A stretch of DNA of 64,000 bases from a virus, in IMG/VR virus record IMGVR_UViG_3300027747_002377, positions 1-64,000 of that record; one strand, written 5' to 3'. The notes beneath the pieces were generated by a model. It was not told the origin of the DNA and did no database searches. It saw only the letters and a list, made by a program, of their open reading frames with translations. Both the position numbers and the translations under genes were made by a program. This document shows, piece by piece, positions 56,190 to 63,861 of this stretch; the stretch's first letter is position 1, and every line of letters begins with the position of its first letter.

Positions 56190-56387
56190 ATGGAAGAAAT
56201 TGTAGTTCAAAAATACGATAGCGGTGTCAAGATAATTCAAGCCCAGGATTCTAGGGGGCTAGATGTTTACCTTGTGTGCGGGGCCAAGGTGAATAGTTGT
56301 CGTTATTGCGATTCTTTTCATATAGCCCTTGCATATGCCAAAGAATTTGATGATGAAACACAGAAAGATTTGGAGGGGCAGCCCTGA
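56190..56387 (+). CDS. Small plus-strand protein, 65 aa
   Basis: Beta-alpha protein with two Cys (NSCRYCDSFHIALAYAKEFD), possibly metal-binding. ATG 56190. Lies just left of the 44-bp inverted repeat. Unknown. Confidence 0.55.
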   Translation: MEEIVVQKYDSGVKIIQAQDSRGLDVYLVCGAKVNSCRYCDSFHIALAYAKEFDDETQKDLEGQP

Positions 56388-56524
56388 AATTGGTAGTACA
56401 ACAGTTCTATAGGTGAGTTGATAGGGGTCGGAGACTGTTAGACAGTTCCTTGCGCTGCAACGGGTTTCAGGGAAGGGTTTTGACCCTTTTGAAAAGGTGA
56501 TGCCGCTGAAAACTCCTAATGAAG

Positions 56525-56595
56525 AAAAAAGGGTTACTGCCTAGCAGGCAGTAGTAGGGGTGTGAGGGTGTCTGCTAGTCAGTAACCCTTTTTTT
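56525..56595. terminator. Long bidirectional hairpin with A/T flanks
   Basis: AAAAAAGGGTTACTG pairs perfectly with CAGTAACCCTTTTTT; after a one-base mismatch the stem continues CTAGCAG/CTGCTAG around a 24-nt G-rich loop. About 22 bp of stem. T-run on either strand, so it can terminate both directions; it could also be a structured small RNA. Confidence 0.8.
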
Positions 56596-56648
56596 CTCTA
56601 TAAGAATTAATAGAGGCCGCAGTTTTTTGCGTTCTTCCAAGACGATCC

Positions 56649-56677
56649 TTGACATCCCTTGCAGCGCAGGCTACTGT
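56649..56677 (+). promoter_or_regulatory. Sigma70 promoter with overlapping operator
   Basis: TTGACA (perfect), 17 nt, TACTGT. Start expected about 56684, only about 4 nt before the TTG start codon, so the mRNA is nearly leaderless. The dyad ACTGTCTAACAGT (56673-56685) covers -10 to +1. Confidence 0.75.
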
Positions 56678-56687
56678 CTAACAGTAT

Positions 56688-57845
56688 TTGTCCCCTATCA
56701 ACTTGCTCAACGCCAAAAAAACGGGTCAGTTCTTCGCTGACAGGGGTCTTGGTACCGAAGATTTGATCTGGCTACTGAAATGCACGAAACTCCTACGTGA
56801 TCGCCTCCCTGGTGACCGTTGCTGGTGCCTGGACAAGATCAACCATCCGTTCTTCCATGGGTTTACACTCCAGGGGAGAGGGGCGCTCAAGGGGGCTCAG
56901 GGGGACGCTGATAAAGCCTCAGGCAAAAGACCCATGTATAGAGGCAGGGACGCCCGCTCCTTGATCCTGGCGATCACAGGACGTTATGGAGAGCCTGGGA
57001 AGGTGGTTGTGCGTACCGCTGCCTGCGAATCTTTTTATTGCATCAATCCCACCCACTATTACTGGGGCACCAAGGGGGACGTTCAGTTGGAACGCCTAAG
57101 GCGCGGAGGAACTGACCTACCTAACGAGACGATCAAGCAGATCAGGGAAGCAAGGCAATCAAATGCTCAGATCTATACCTACCAAAAACTGGCGGAAGAA
57201 TTTGACCTTTCTTATAGCGTTATACGTGGGGTATGTACCAAGGGTAATTACCAGACGACAGAGGCGGCTGCACAGGAAACTGTTATAGTGCCAGAGAAAC
57301 TAGGTTTAAATATGGAAACCCTTGCAATTACTGAAGACGACACCATGGATTACTCAAGTATTGAGTGTATCTGGGGGCACAAGGGACGGTTTGGAATGAT
57401 GGGTGAGTGCCTTGATTGCATGGATGAGATAGCCAAGGGGAAATGTGAAATAAATCTTAAATCTTTTGCCTTTGATAAGTACTGGACCGTACGCAGCTTC
57501 TGGGACAAAGTCAACATTCCTAAAGATCAGGACACAAAACAGTGTTGGTCATGGGGTGGGGGCAGGAAACCCAGCAATGAAACGGTTGCTTATATGCCAA
57601 GTCCATTCCACTCAGCCAAAGCTCAGACTGCTCCACGGGTGGCGTTCTGGGTAGCCCGAGGTTACACTGGCAAATACCGGATTCAACACGCCAACAAAGA
57701 CTGTGAATCTGGTTGCTGCAATCCGACTCATCTAACCATTAAAGGGTTACAGTTAGTAGAGCAACCAGATAAATTAACTGTCTACGATCTGTCCTATGGA
57801 AACATCTTTGAGCAAGTCAGGAAAGCCAGCGCAGAAACGAAGTGA
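56688..57845 (+). CDS. Double HNH-like DNA-binding protein, 385 aa
   Basis: Two degenerate HNH-type zinc modules: ACESFYCINPTHYYWGTKGD at about 110-130 and RIQHANKDCESGCCNPTHLT at about 335-355 (Cys-x-Asn-Pro-x-His as in HNH_3-type endonucleases). A helix-turn-helix lies between (YTYQKLAEEFDLSYSVIRGV, about 160-180). The first module lacks the leading His, so nuclease activity is doubtful and a DNA-binding regulator is plausible. TTG start at 56688; TTG 56703 is an alternative. Its promoter carries a palindromic operator, hinting at autoregulation. Confidence 0.6.
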   Translation: MSPINLLNAKKTGQFFADRGLGTEDLIWLLKCTKLLRDRLPGDRCWCLDKINHPFFHGFTLQGRGALKGAQGDADKASGKRPMYRGRDARSLILAITGRYGEPGKVVVRTAACESFYCINPTHYYWGTKGDVQLERLRRGGTDLPNETIKQIREARQSNAQIYTYQKLAEEFDLSYSVIRGVCTKGNYQTTEAAAQETVIVPEKLGLNMETLAITEDDTMDYSSIECIWGHKGRFGMMGECLDCMDEIAKGKCEINLKSFAFDKYWTVRSFWDKVNIPKDQDTKQCWSWGGGRKPSNETVAYMPSPFHSAKAQTAPRVAFWVARGYTGKYRIQHANKDCESGCCNPTHLTIKGLQLVEQPDKLTVYDLSYGNIFEQVRKASAETK

Positions 57846-58140
57846 AATACTGCGAACTTGTTATCATAGGGAAGACTTTAAGTGGATAGGTCTTGTAACA
57901 ATTGGACCAGATAATTTCTGGACGACACCTAGCCCCAACAAAGAAGAAGTTGCAAGTGACCTGCGTTCACTTGAGAAGCAACTTAATTATGAATTGATTG
58001 AAACTGTTGAAATGGAAGGAGTATATCCTAAACGCGCTACAATAATAGAAGAAAAGTATCAAGCTAGTGGCAGGACCAACGGCTTGTACATAGGATTAAA
58101 CCTGAAAAATGGCGAGATACTTAACGACACTACCAAGTAA
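57796..58140 (+). CDS. Small protein, 114 aa
   Basis: Starts 50 nt inside the preceding gene and ends 32 nt into the next one. Alpha/beta (DFKWIGLVTIGPDNFWTTPS, EEVASDLRSLEKQLNYELIE), a layout of small cyanophage proteins with 'W-h-G-L-V-T-I-G'. Unknown. Confidence 0.55.
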   Translation: METSLSKSGKPAQKRSEILRTCYHREDFKWIGLVTIGPDNFWTTPSPNKEEVASDLRSLEKQLNYELIETVEMEGVYPKRATIIEEKYQASGRTNGLYIGLNLKNGEILNDTTK

Positions 58141-58804
58141 TCTTGGTTACGTAAATCTTGGCACTGTCCAAGCTTACCCAACTGGTGGCACTGGGCCCAC
58201 GGCTTATGGGCCTACCAGTTATTTCGGTAGTGATCCGCTTCCTCCACGGCCAGGGGACAACATCAATAACCCAGTTGACCTTGGGGACATTAGTACATTT
58301 GATTCACTTTTCAAAACACTTACGCTAACCAATACGCACGGCGGTTTAACTCGAATACAGACAACGTTCTATAAAGTACGCCTTCTAAAGCCGCGTTCAA
58401 TTCAATTTACACAGAACTACAGCCAAACTTCTTACGAATCAAAAACAAACAGAAACACTATAGTTTCAATTTACTCTGTTGAGGATGGGAACCACAGAAG
58501 AGAATTACCAATTAACGACAATGGATACGTTTATACAACCTCAGCAATCCCTTATTCTGATTCGGACACCGACATAATTGAAAGCCGTACGGCAGACTAC
58601 CCAAACACAATTCTTCCAGAGGGGAATTATTTATTCTTAATCACAAACGACATCCGTTTTATTGAAACTACTTATTCAATCTCAATAATAATCTCATTAA
58701 CTGACTGGCGTTATACGGATGAGCCAGTGGAGAAAGCTATTGACTTCGGTTCCATAACAGCCCCAGTGGATACCTCTTTTGATTTCGGTGGTATAGCGGC
58801 ATAA
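58109..58804 (+). CDS. Plus-strand virion-type protein, 231 aa
   Basis: Thr/Ser/Asn/Tyr-rich beta protein (SLFKTLTLTNTHGGLTRIQT, IQFTQNYSQTSYESKTNRNT, NYLFLITNDIRFIETTYSIS) ending SFDFGGIAA. Looks structural although it is on the plus strand. Possibly a tail- or surface-associated protein with a pre-peptidase-like jelly roll; no family confirmed. Confidence 0.6.
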   Translation: MARYLTTLPSNLGYVNLGTVQAYPTGGTGPTAYGPTSYFGSDPLPPRPGDNINNPVDLGDISTFDSLFKTLTLTNTHGGLTRIQTTFYKVRLLKPRSIQFTQNYSQTSYESKTNRNTIVSIYSVEDGNHRRELPINDNGYVYTTSAIPYSDSDTDIIESRTADYPNTILPEGNYLFLITNDIRFIETTYSISIIISLTDWRYTDEPVEKAIDFGSITAPVDTSFDFGGIAA

Positions 58805-58837
58805 GTGCTACACTATTAGCAGCAAACCGTCTGCACC

Positions 58838-59041
58838 GTGAAAGTCATTACTGTTGAGCAGTTTGAGCACGATTTTGACGCCATAATGGATGACGTGTGT
58901 AGTAATTTAGAGCACTATAAAATACTTACGGAAGACTCTGCGGTTATGCTTATACCAGTAGCAGCTTATGACTTTTTAAAAGACACGTACAAAGAATGGG
59001 TAAACGAATCAAAAACCGCCCCTGTTGAGGGCTTTGATTGA
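58838..59041 (+). CDS. Phd/YefM-like antitoxin protein, 67 aa
   Basis: GTG start. MKVITVEQFEHDFDAIMDDV followed by a strand (HYKILTEDSAVMLIPVAAYD) fits the Phd/YefM antitoxin N-domain. No toxin neighbour, as often with phage orphan antitoxins that counter host systems. Convergent with the minus-strand 329-aa gene. Confidence 0.6.
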   Translation: MKVITVEQFEHDFDAIMDDVCSNLEHYKILTEDSAVMLIPVAAYDFLKDTYKEWVNESKTAPVEGFD

Positions 59042-59050
59042 TTTTATTTT

Positions 59051-60040
59051 TTAAGCAGTGGCGACGGCTGCTTTATCGGCGGCTTGTTTTTTAGCCAGGG
59101 TATCAAGATAGTCTTGAGAAGCGGTTGAAGGAAGTTTAAATTCGTCTTTTGGAGCTGCAGAGCCAGGCGTAGCACTGGTAGCGGCAGTAGAGCTTCCATC
59201 GGGTGCATAAAAATCACCAGCAGCTTCTCGCGTAAATTCTTTATTAGCGGCTAAAGCTTCTTGTTCTTTAGTATCTGCCGAATAAACATGCTGCCCAGAA
59301 ATAACGTTCATGTATCTTTGAACGTGTTTAGATCCTTCGGCACCTGGTGTTTTAAGTGCACGACCTAGTACGCCTTCACGTACGTAACCTCCTTTTTGTG
59401 CAGACTCAATTTCACCGGGATCAGAAGTAAGAAGATAATCATTAAAATCGCCCCTTCGCAATCTAACTATATCAACTGCGTCAGGAGATTTATCTTCTTG
59501 TCCGAAAAGTTTAAAGGCTTCACCTTCTTTGGTCCATCCAGTTCGTTGAGCAGCTGCTGCTTCATCAGCGTTTTCTATATATACGTGAGCACCAGTAAGT
59601 GGGTTAAGTAGCCTATTTATTTGTTTAGAAGAAGAAGAAGCTGCCGGTGTAGATGCAGTAGCAGCGGTAGCAGCAGCAACATCTCTTTTTTTATTTACAG
59701 CCTCAACATAATCTTTTTGTGCTTCACTTGTAATACCTGTCCAAGTTGAACGTGCTGTTTTCCAAGGATCGACACCACCGGTATTAGCTGAGGTATATTT
59801 ATCAGCAATTGGAAGGGATGACAGGTAATTAGCAGCTTCTCCGGCCTGCCTACCACGTTCACGAGCAGCTTGTTCTTCTGGCGTACCGTATATTTGGTAT
59901 CTACGATTTCGAAACTCTTCTGTTTCTGATTTAATTTTAGCTTTTAACTCAGCGCTACGTTGAAAGTCTGCTTCAGGAATTACAGAAGTGTAAAGCTTGG
60001 GGGCAGCTGGTGCTGGCAAAAAGCCGTATGTCGTGGCCAT
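59051..60040 (-). CDS. DUF5648-repeat virion-type protein, 329 aa
   Basis: Residues about 140-275 contain three repeats of the type RLLNPLTGAHVYIENADEAA... GWTKEGEAFKLF; third copy RYMNVISGQHVYSADTKEQE. These match the DUF5648 pattern (R-h-x-N-x-x-T-G-x-H-h-Y-x-x-x-x-x-E ... G-W-x-x-E-G-x-x-F), found in cell-surface and carbohydrate-associated proteins. N-terminal 130 residues are helical, Ala/Glu-rich. Likely a virion surface adhesin. Confidence 0.65.
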   Translation of the reverse strand: MATTYGFLPAPAAPKLYTSVIPEADFQRSAELKAKIKSETEEFRNRRYQIYGTPEEQAARERGRQAGEAANYLSSLPIADKYTSANTGGVDPWKTARSTWTGITSEAQKDYVEAVNKKRDVAAATAATASTPAASSSSKQINRLLNPLTGAHVYIENADEAAAAQRTGWTKEGEAFKLFGQEDKSPDAVDIVRLRRGDFNDYLLTSDPGEIESAQKGGYVREGVLGRALKTPGAEGSKHVQRYMNVISGQHVYSADTKEQEALAANKEFTREAAGDFYAPDGSSTAATSATPGSAAPKDEFKLPSTASQDYLDTLAKKQAADKAAVATA

Positions 60041-60058
60041 AACCTTTTATTTTTTTAC

Positions 60059-60445
60059 GTGAAACTCTATACTGATCTTACTACCAATAAATTGAGCCAG
60101 GTGCTGGATCCCTACAACCCCCAAGGGGCCGAGAACGATGATCAAAAAAAGCTCGGCGTAGGTAATGGGCCTTTTCATGAGGAGGAAGTTTTGCAGTACA
60201 TGGTCCAGTTTAACGAACTATTGGCCAGTATGTCTACAAAGGTTATGTACTCGTTAATGACTTGGCAGCAAAAGCAGGTAGCGAAGTCCTGGTGGGAGGC
60301 CTGTAATTACGGCGGTAAGCCTAAGCCAGGTGATTTAAAACACATGGAAGACAGACGCAAATATTATGAGTGGGTTTTACGGTTGGACCATATAAGACAG
60401 TGGGAATTTGCGCTAAAAAACGTTAAGATACCGGCAGAACCGTAA
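60059..60445 (+). CDS. Plus-strand protein, 128 aa
   Basis: GTG start at 60059, preferred because the upstream in-frame part is antisense to the DUF5648 gene. Ends in helices with many Trp/Tyr (TWQQKQVAKSWWEACNYGGK, WVLRLDHIRQWEFALKNVKI). Unknown; followed by a gene 10 nt away. Confidence 0.55.
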   Translation: MKLYTDLTTNKLSQVLDPYNPQGAENDDQKKLGVGNGPFHEEEVLQYMVQFNELLASMSTKVMYSLMTWQQKQVAKSWWEACNYGGKPKPGDLKHMEDRRKYYEWVLRLDHIRQWEFALKNVKIPAEP

Positions 60446-60455
60446 AATTTCTTTC

Positions 60456-61043
60456 ATGTTGTCGGACATCTGGCTTGAAGAGGAGATACCTGTAAGTCCG
60501 AACAAGGCTGCCGCTCCTATTGACCCTAATAAATACGTTAGTTATAGGTTCAACGGGCTTGATATACCTGAGGTAACCATAGAAAACCATGAAGAAAAGC
60601 TGGTACCGTCCCTGGCAAGACAGGTAGAAATGTTTTTACCGCCCTCAGGAAGCTTTGAGGAGGCTGATTTAAGGCGTTACCTAGAGCTTGTGCGTAGCTA
60701 TGAGACCTCTACAAACGACCTTGTACTTGGGCTTTCATTGGCAGATCAAATACGCATATGTTTTAGCGACATGGTGCCAGCAAAGATCTGTTCTAAGTTT
60801 CCTGACATCGATCTAGCCACAAAACGCAGGTATCGGTGCGTTGCTGAGTACCTTATACGCCAGGAGGAACTGATCAAGATGAGGGATACATCAGGAAAAC
60901 TGATAAAAGAAGTAGGCAACCTTGGGAAAATGGTAGTAATCTATCGTCCACTGCCAAAAATAAGGGAAACCTTAAGGCGTTCAGGTCTAGCTAACTTCAT
61001 TAAGCCTTCGCCAAGGGAGCAGGCAGAGCAAGCCGTACAATAA
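60456..61043 (+). CDS. Plus-strand protein, 195 aa
   Basis: Helical (LRRYLELVRSYETSTNDLVL, LATKRRYRCVAEYLIRQEEL) with an acidic Pro-rich start. Coupled in operon with the 128-aa gene. No family recognised; composition like a replication accessory or packaging protein but unsupported. Confidence 0.55.
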   Translation: MLSDIWLEEEIPVSPNKAAAPIDPNKYVSYRFNGLDIPEVTIENHEEKLVPSLARQVEMFLPPSGSFEEADLRRYLELVRSYETSTNDLVLGLSLADQIRICFSDMVPAKICSKFPDIDLATKRRYRCVAEYLIRQEELIKMRDTSGKLIKEVGNLGKMVVIYRPLPKIRETLRRSGLANFIKPSPREQAEQAVQ

Positions 61044-61079
61044 TTTTCAAGGTATCCGAATCAATTTTTTCTTTTTTCT

Positions 61080-61088
61080 TGCTATCAT
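61080..61088 (+). promoter_or_regulatory. Extended -10 promoter
   Basis: TTGCTATCAT (TG one base before TATCAT) after a pyrimidine-rich stretch, about 27 nt before the ATG of the next gene. No clear -35. Confidence 0.45.
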
Positions 61089-61114
61089 CTTAAACAACCA
61101 CACTTAAACAGCAT

Positions 61115-61522
61115 ATGACTAACTACAAAGCAAAGAAACTATCAAAGCTACTGGGAACAGCTTCGACCCAGACGGAACGCTTGATGGCAGAGCTTGCCGT
61201 TGAAAGGGTTTGCGATGATATGTGTGATTTTTACGATAGGTTCTACTTCTTTGAGGGGCCAGGTGCAATGGTGTACGTGCCGATGGCCAAGGAAGAAAAA
61301 GATACTATGTTCTACATGACTGTTGCTGCGCTTATTGCAGCCAAAGCAGACTTTGAAAGTAAAGATATGGATGGACTTGCCGAAGTAATGCGTAAGGCGA
61401 TTGTTAAGGCGGAAGCCCTTGATCAAGAGAAGGAAGCTTTATTCATTATTCAGGATCCAGAGCACATGTCCCTGCTCCACTACAACCGTCAGAAGGGTGC
61501 GTCTGGGTTTGCTATGGCATGA
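61115..61522 (+). CDS. Plus-strand helical protein, 135 aa
   Basis: Helical (AELAVERVCDDMCDFYDRFY, EKDTMFYMTVAALIAAKADF). 4-nt overlap with the methyltransferase-like gene downstream, suggesting linked function. No family recognised. Confidence 0.6.
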   Translation: MTNYKAKKLSKLLGTASTQTERLMAELAVERVCDDMCDFYDRFYFFEGPGAMVYVPMAKEEKDTMFYMTVAALIAAKADFESKDMDGLAEVMRKAIVKAEALDQEKEALFIIQDPEHMSLLHYNRQKGASGFAMA

Positions 61523-62139
61523 GTTACTACAAAAACCTACCTCGATACCTATTCCTCACCAGGATCTTAAGGATAGAGGAGGACTGGTTAACTCCTGTTG
61601 AGTATTTACCATATATTTATGCATTGCTTGGTGACATTGACCTTGATCCATGCACAACAGAGCATGCAAACAAAGAGTACCTACGCGCAAAGAAAATATA
61701 CACATTGAAAGAAGACGGGCTAAATACCCATGAACCTTGGCTTGGTAAGACTTATTTATTCCCTCCAACATATGGACGTTGTTCTTTCAGTAAAGAGCGT
61801 GGAACCTGGAGGTGGGGATTAAAGGGCGGCCATAGGGGTAAATCCCCTTCTGTTGTATGGTTTAATCGTTTAGAAAAAGAGTGGAAGCTTCGGAATGTAT
61901 CTGAGGCTTTACTTTTTTCTACGAGCCACGAAATATTAAGAAGCTGCCCTACGCTTTGGGATTACCCAGTTTGTATACCAAAAGATCGAGCCAGGTTGAT
62001 ACACGGAAGACTTATGTGTACACTTGGGGCACCGTTCACGTGGGGTTTCTTTGTTTATTTACCTGGGACAGACCTTGGGTTTAATCAAGTAGACAGGTTT
62101 AAAGAAATTTTTTCCCACATAGGAAAAGTTATCTGTTAA
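61519..62139 (+). CDS. Dam-like N6-adenine methyltransferase, altered motif
   Basis: 206 residues. Matches the phage Dam family (PF05869 type): DWLTPVEYLPYIYALLG, DIDLDPCTTEHANKEYLRAK, then EDGLNTHEPWLGKTYLFPPT. The catalytic NPPY/DPPY is replaced by FPPTY, so the Asn/Asp that contacts adenine is missing. The C-terminal half (SVVWFNRLEKEWKLRNVSEA, SHEILRSCPTLWDYPVCIPK) is conserved-looking. It may be inactive, act on another target, or bind DNA only. Confidence 0.65.
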   Translation: MSYYKNLPRYLFLTRILRIEEDWLTPVEYLPYIYALLGDIDLDPCTTEHANKEYLRAKKIYTLKEDGLNTHEPWLGKTYLFPPTYGRCSFSKERGTWRWGLKGGHRGKSPSVVWFNRLEKEWKLRNVSEALLFSTSHEILRSCPTLWDYPVCIPKDRARLIHGRLMCTLGAPFTWGFFVYLPGTDLGFNQVDRFKEIFSHIGKVIC

Positions 62140-62383
62140 ACAGAGGGGCACGGAAGGCATTCTTAAAGCCGTAGGTACTGTCTCCAGGGCCAGATATAAC
62201 AAAACGATTATCTTCTCTGCGCTCAGGGGTTATATTTTGCTCATTTGCGTCCTTACTTTTTTCTATATACTCTTTTAAAAAACGCTTACCAGAAATATTA
62301 TCCGAGACATTTGAACCATTGGGCCCATCTGTTTCCTGGTACCTGTTATCAACGTCGTAGTCCTGACTTGTTTGTAATTTCAT
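62129..62383 (-). CDS. Minus-strand small protein, 84 aa
   Basis: Hydrophilic, Asn/Asp/Ser-rich (DVDNRYQETDGPNGSNVSDN), probably disordered with a short helix (KRFLKEYIEKSKDANEQN). Convergent, 11-nt overlap with the methyltransferase-like gene. Likely late; unknown. Confidence 0.55.
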   Translation of the reverse strand: MKLQTSQDYDVDNRYQETDGPNGSNVSDNISGKRFLKEYIEKSKDANEQNITPERREDNRFVISGPGDSTYGFKNAFRAPLFNR

Positions 62384-62413
62384 GCTAATATTTGGGCAGC
62401 TACCTGCACTGAC

Positions 62414-62770
62414 ATGATTACTTTCCAGTCTACCCCAGCTGAAGACACCATTTTTTTTGGCGCAAGCAAGTCAAACAATTACTTTTCTGACAACAATTTT
62501 TGGTTTGATCAGGACAGCTCATTTACTTGTGCGCCTGCTAGTACGTCAAGTGATCGGATCAATTCGCCTACACACTACAATAAAGACGAGGACATTGAGT
62601 GCATAGAAGCAATTAAGGCTGCACTAGGTACAGAGAAATTCCGTGGTTTTTGCCAAGGCAATGCAATCAAGTATCTGTGGCGTGCTGACCATAAGAACGA
62701 TACGGTTGAGGACCTAAAAAAATGCCGTTGGTATCTTGATCGTTTGATTGCATCGCACGAAAATATTTAA
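62414..62770 (+). CDS. DUF3310 protein, 118 aa
   Basis: C-terminal 65 residues match DUF3310: INSPTHYNKDEDIECIEAIK, FCQGNAIKYLWRADHKN, VEDLKKCRWYLDRLI. The family is common in phages, often called nucleotide-kinase-like without proof. N-terminal 50 residues are a Ser/Asn/Phe-rich extension. Lone plus-strand gene among minus-strand virion genes. Confidence 0.8.
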   Translation: MITFQSTPAEDTIFFGASKSNNYFSDNNFWFDQDSSFTCAPASTSSDRINSPTHYNKDEDIECIEAIKAALGTEKFRGFCQGNAIKYLWRADHKNDTVEDLKKCRWYLDRLIASHENI

Positions 62771-63513
62771 ATGGTTTTACTGGAACCGAGGCCACCTTGT
62801 TCTTGGTTCCAGTATCGCCAAAATCTACGTAAGGTTTCCTGGGAAGGATCAAACTCAAGGAGTTTACGCTCTAAGTATTCAATTGCCTTAACTTGATTTG
62901 GTGTACCAAGATAACTTTCTCCAATATTAAGCAAACATTGATTAAGTTGGCACTTGTGCTCAAAGAATAAAGGTACTTTCTTGTCTGCCGCCAGGAAAAG
63001 ATTAAGTTCTACGCGTCTACGGTTCATTAACTTTTCACCTGCGTTTAGATAACAAGGATTAATCAGGGGACTCCACTCCTTAATAATGGCCTTCTTACTG
63101 GCAAATGTATTTATTAACTCCAGCAAATAAGAATTTTTAAATGCGGCAAGTCCGACACTATGCGCATAACTTAGTACAGCTGCTTTCTTTTTATCGTTTA
63201 AATTAACAAATACATATTCTTGAACTTGTTTTGAAAACCCTTTGAGGTCTTCTACTAATTGTTTATTTACTTCTTCTGTGGTTGCCTTAGTAAAAAAATT
63301 AACCGCACGTTTATTTATGCGACAACTTTCGTATCCAATCTTATAGCAGTCATCTCCTTCATTCTTGTACGAACCAAAACGCCCAAAACCTAAGTAGATT
63401 CTGGGCGTTGCGTAACGTTGAATTACATTTATTCCGTCTTGATTTAAGAACGGCGGAAAAACTTCCTCAGGGGACGACGACGCTGCCGTTGTAGCTGACT
63501 TCCGAGTAACCAT
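62767..63513 (-). CDS. GH24-like lysozyme, degenerate active site
   Basis: 248 residues. Residues about 55-170 follow GH24 (T4/P1 lysozyme) layout: YKIGYESCRI where TIGYGH is usual, TTEEVNKQLVEDLKGFSKQV, KKKAAVLSYAHSVGLAAFKN, SYLLELINTF and LMNRRRVELNLFL. The catalytic Glu before the beta-hairpin and the Thr of TIG are not in place (Lys instead of Thr). Probably a virion structural relic or altered enzyme. C-terminal 70 residues are extra helices. Confidence 0.65.
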   Translation of the reverse strand: MVTRKSATTAASSSPEEVFPPFLNQDGINVIQRYATPRIYLGFGRFGSYKNEGDDCYKIGYESCRINKRAVNFFTKATTEEVNKQLVEDLKGFSKQVQEYVFVNLNDKKKAAVLSYAHSVGLAAFKNSYLLELINTFASKKAIIKEWSPLINPCYLNAGEKLMNRRRVELNLFLAADKKVPLFFEHKCQLNQCLLNIGESYLGTPNQVKAIEYLERKLLEFDPSQETLRRFWRYWNQEQGGLGSSKTI

Positions 63514-63856
63514 CTAGCTCCAGGAGAACAATGTAATCCTTGCTTGCATTGGTTACGTTAACAGCAACTACACCTTTGCCGCGACCATCTTTCACGATGT
63601 TAGCATAAACTTTGTAGCCAGATGGAGCACTAGACCCAGTATAAGCGTCTTCTTGGAAGATTTCCATCGTGTTAACACCGACGCTACGGTCAATGGTTAC
63701 GATCAGATTTCCTGTGCTAGCTGGGTTTACACGGAAGCCACGAATGTTTAGGCCAGGGGTTGAAGAGGCTGTGGTTGTTCCTTGGTAAACAACTTCACTG
63801 CCAGCATTGACAAAAAAAGTATCAAGCGTTCCTTTGATAGTACGAGTAACAGCCAT
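63467..63856 (-). CDS. Small beta-rich virion protein, 129 aa
   Basis: All-beta, Val/Thr/Gly/Asn-rich (TRTIKGTLDTFFVNAGSEVV, GKGVVAVNVTNASKDYIVLL). Overlaps the lysozyme-like gene by 47 nt. Typical of head decoration or tail proteins. No family recognised. Confidence 0.6.
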   Translation of the reverse strand: MAVTRTIKGTLDTFFVNAGSEVVYQGTTTASSTPGLNIRGFRVNPASTGNLIVTIDRSVGVNTMEIFQEDAYTGSSAPSGYKVYANIVKDGRGKGVVAVNVTNASKDYIVLLELDGYSEVSYNGSVVVP

Positions 63857-63861
63857 GGCAA

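Larger units (their letters stand above)
56417..56702. repeat. 44-bp inverted repeat pair flanking 198 bp
   Basis: Left copy 56417-56460 and right copy 56659-56702 align in inverse orientation without gaps: GTTGATAGGGG, 6 variable, ACTGTTAGACAGT, 4 variable, TGCGCTGCAA. The central 13-mer is itself a dyad. The right copy contains a promoter for 56688; the left copy has an equivalent but degraded leftward promoter. The 198 bp between them hold the long hairpin and no gene. Confidence 0.85.

Noticed and set aside
59960-60058. N-terminal extension of the 128-aa plus-strand gene
   Set aside because: Antisense to the start of the DUF5648-type gene and Cys/Trp/Arg-rich like shadow sequence; GTG at 60059 is preferred.
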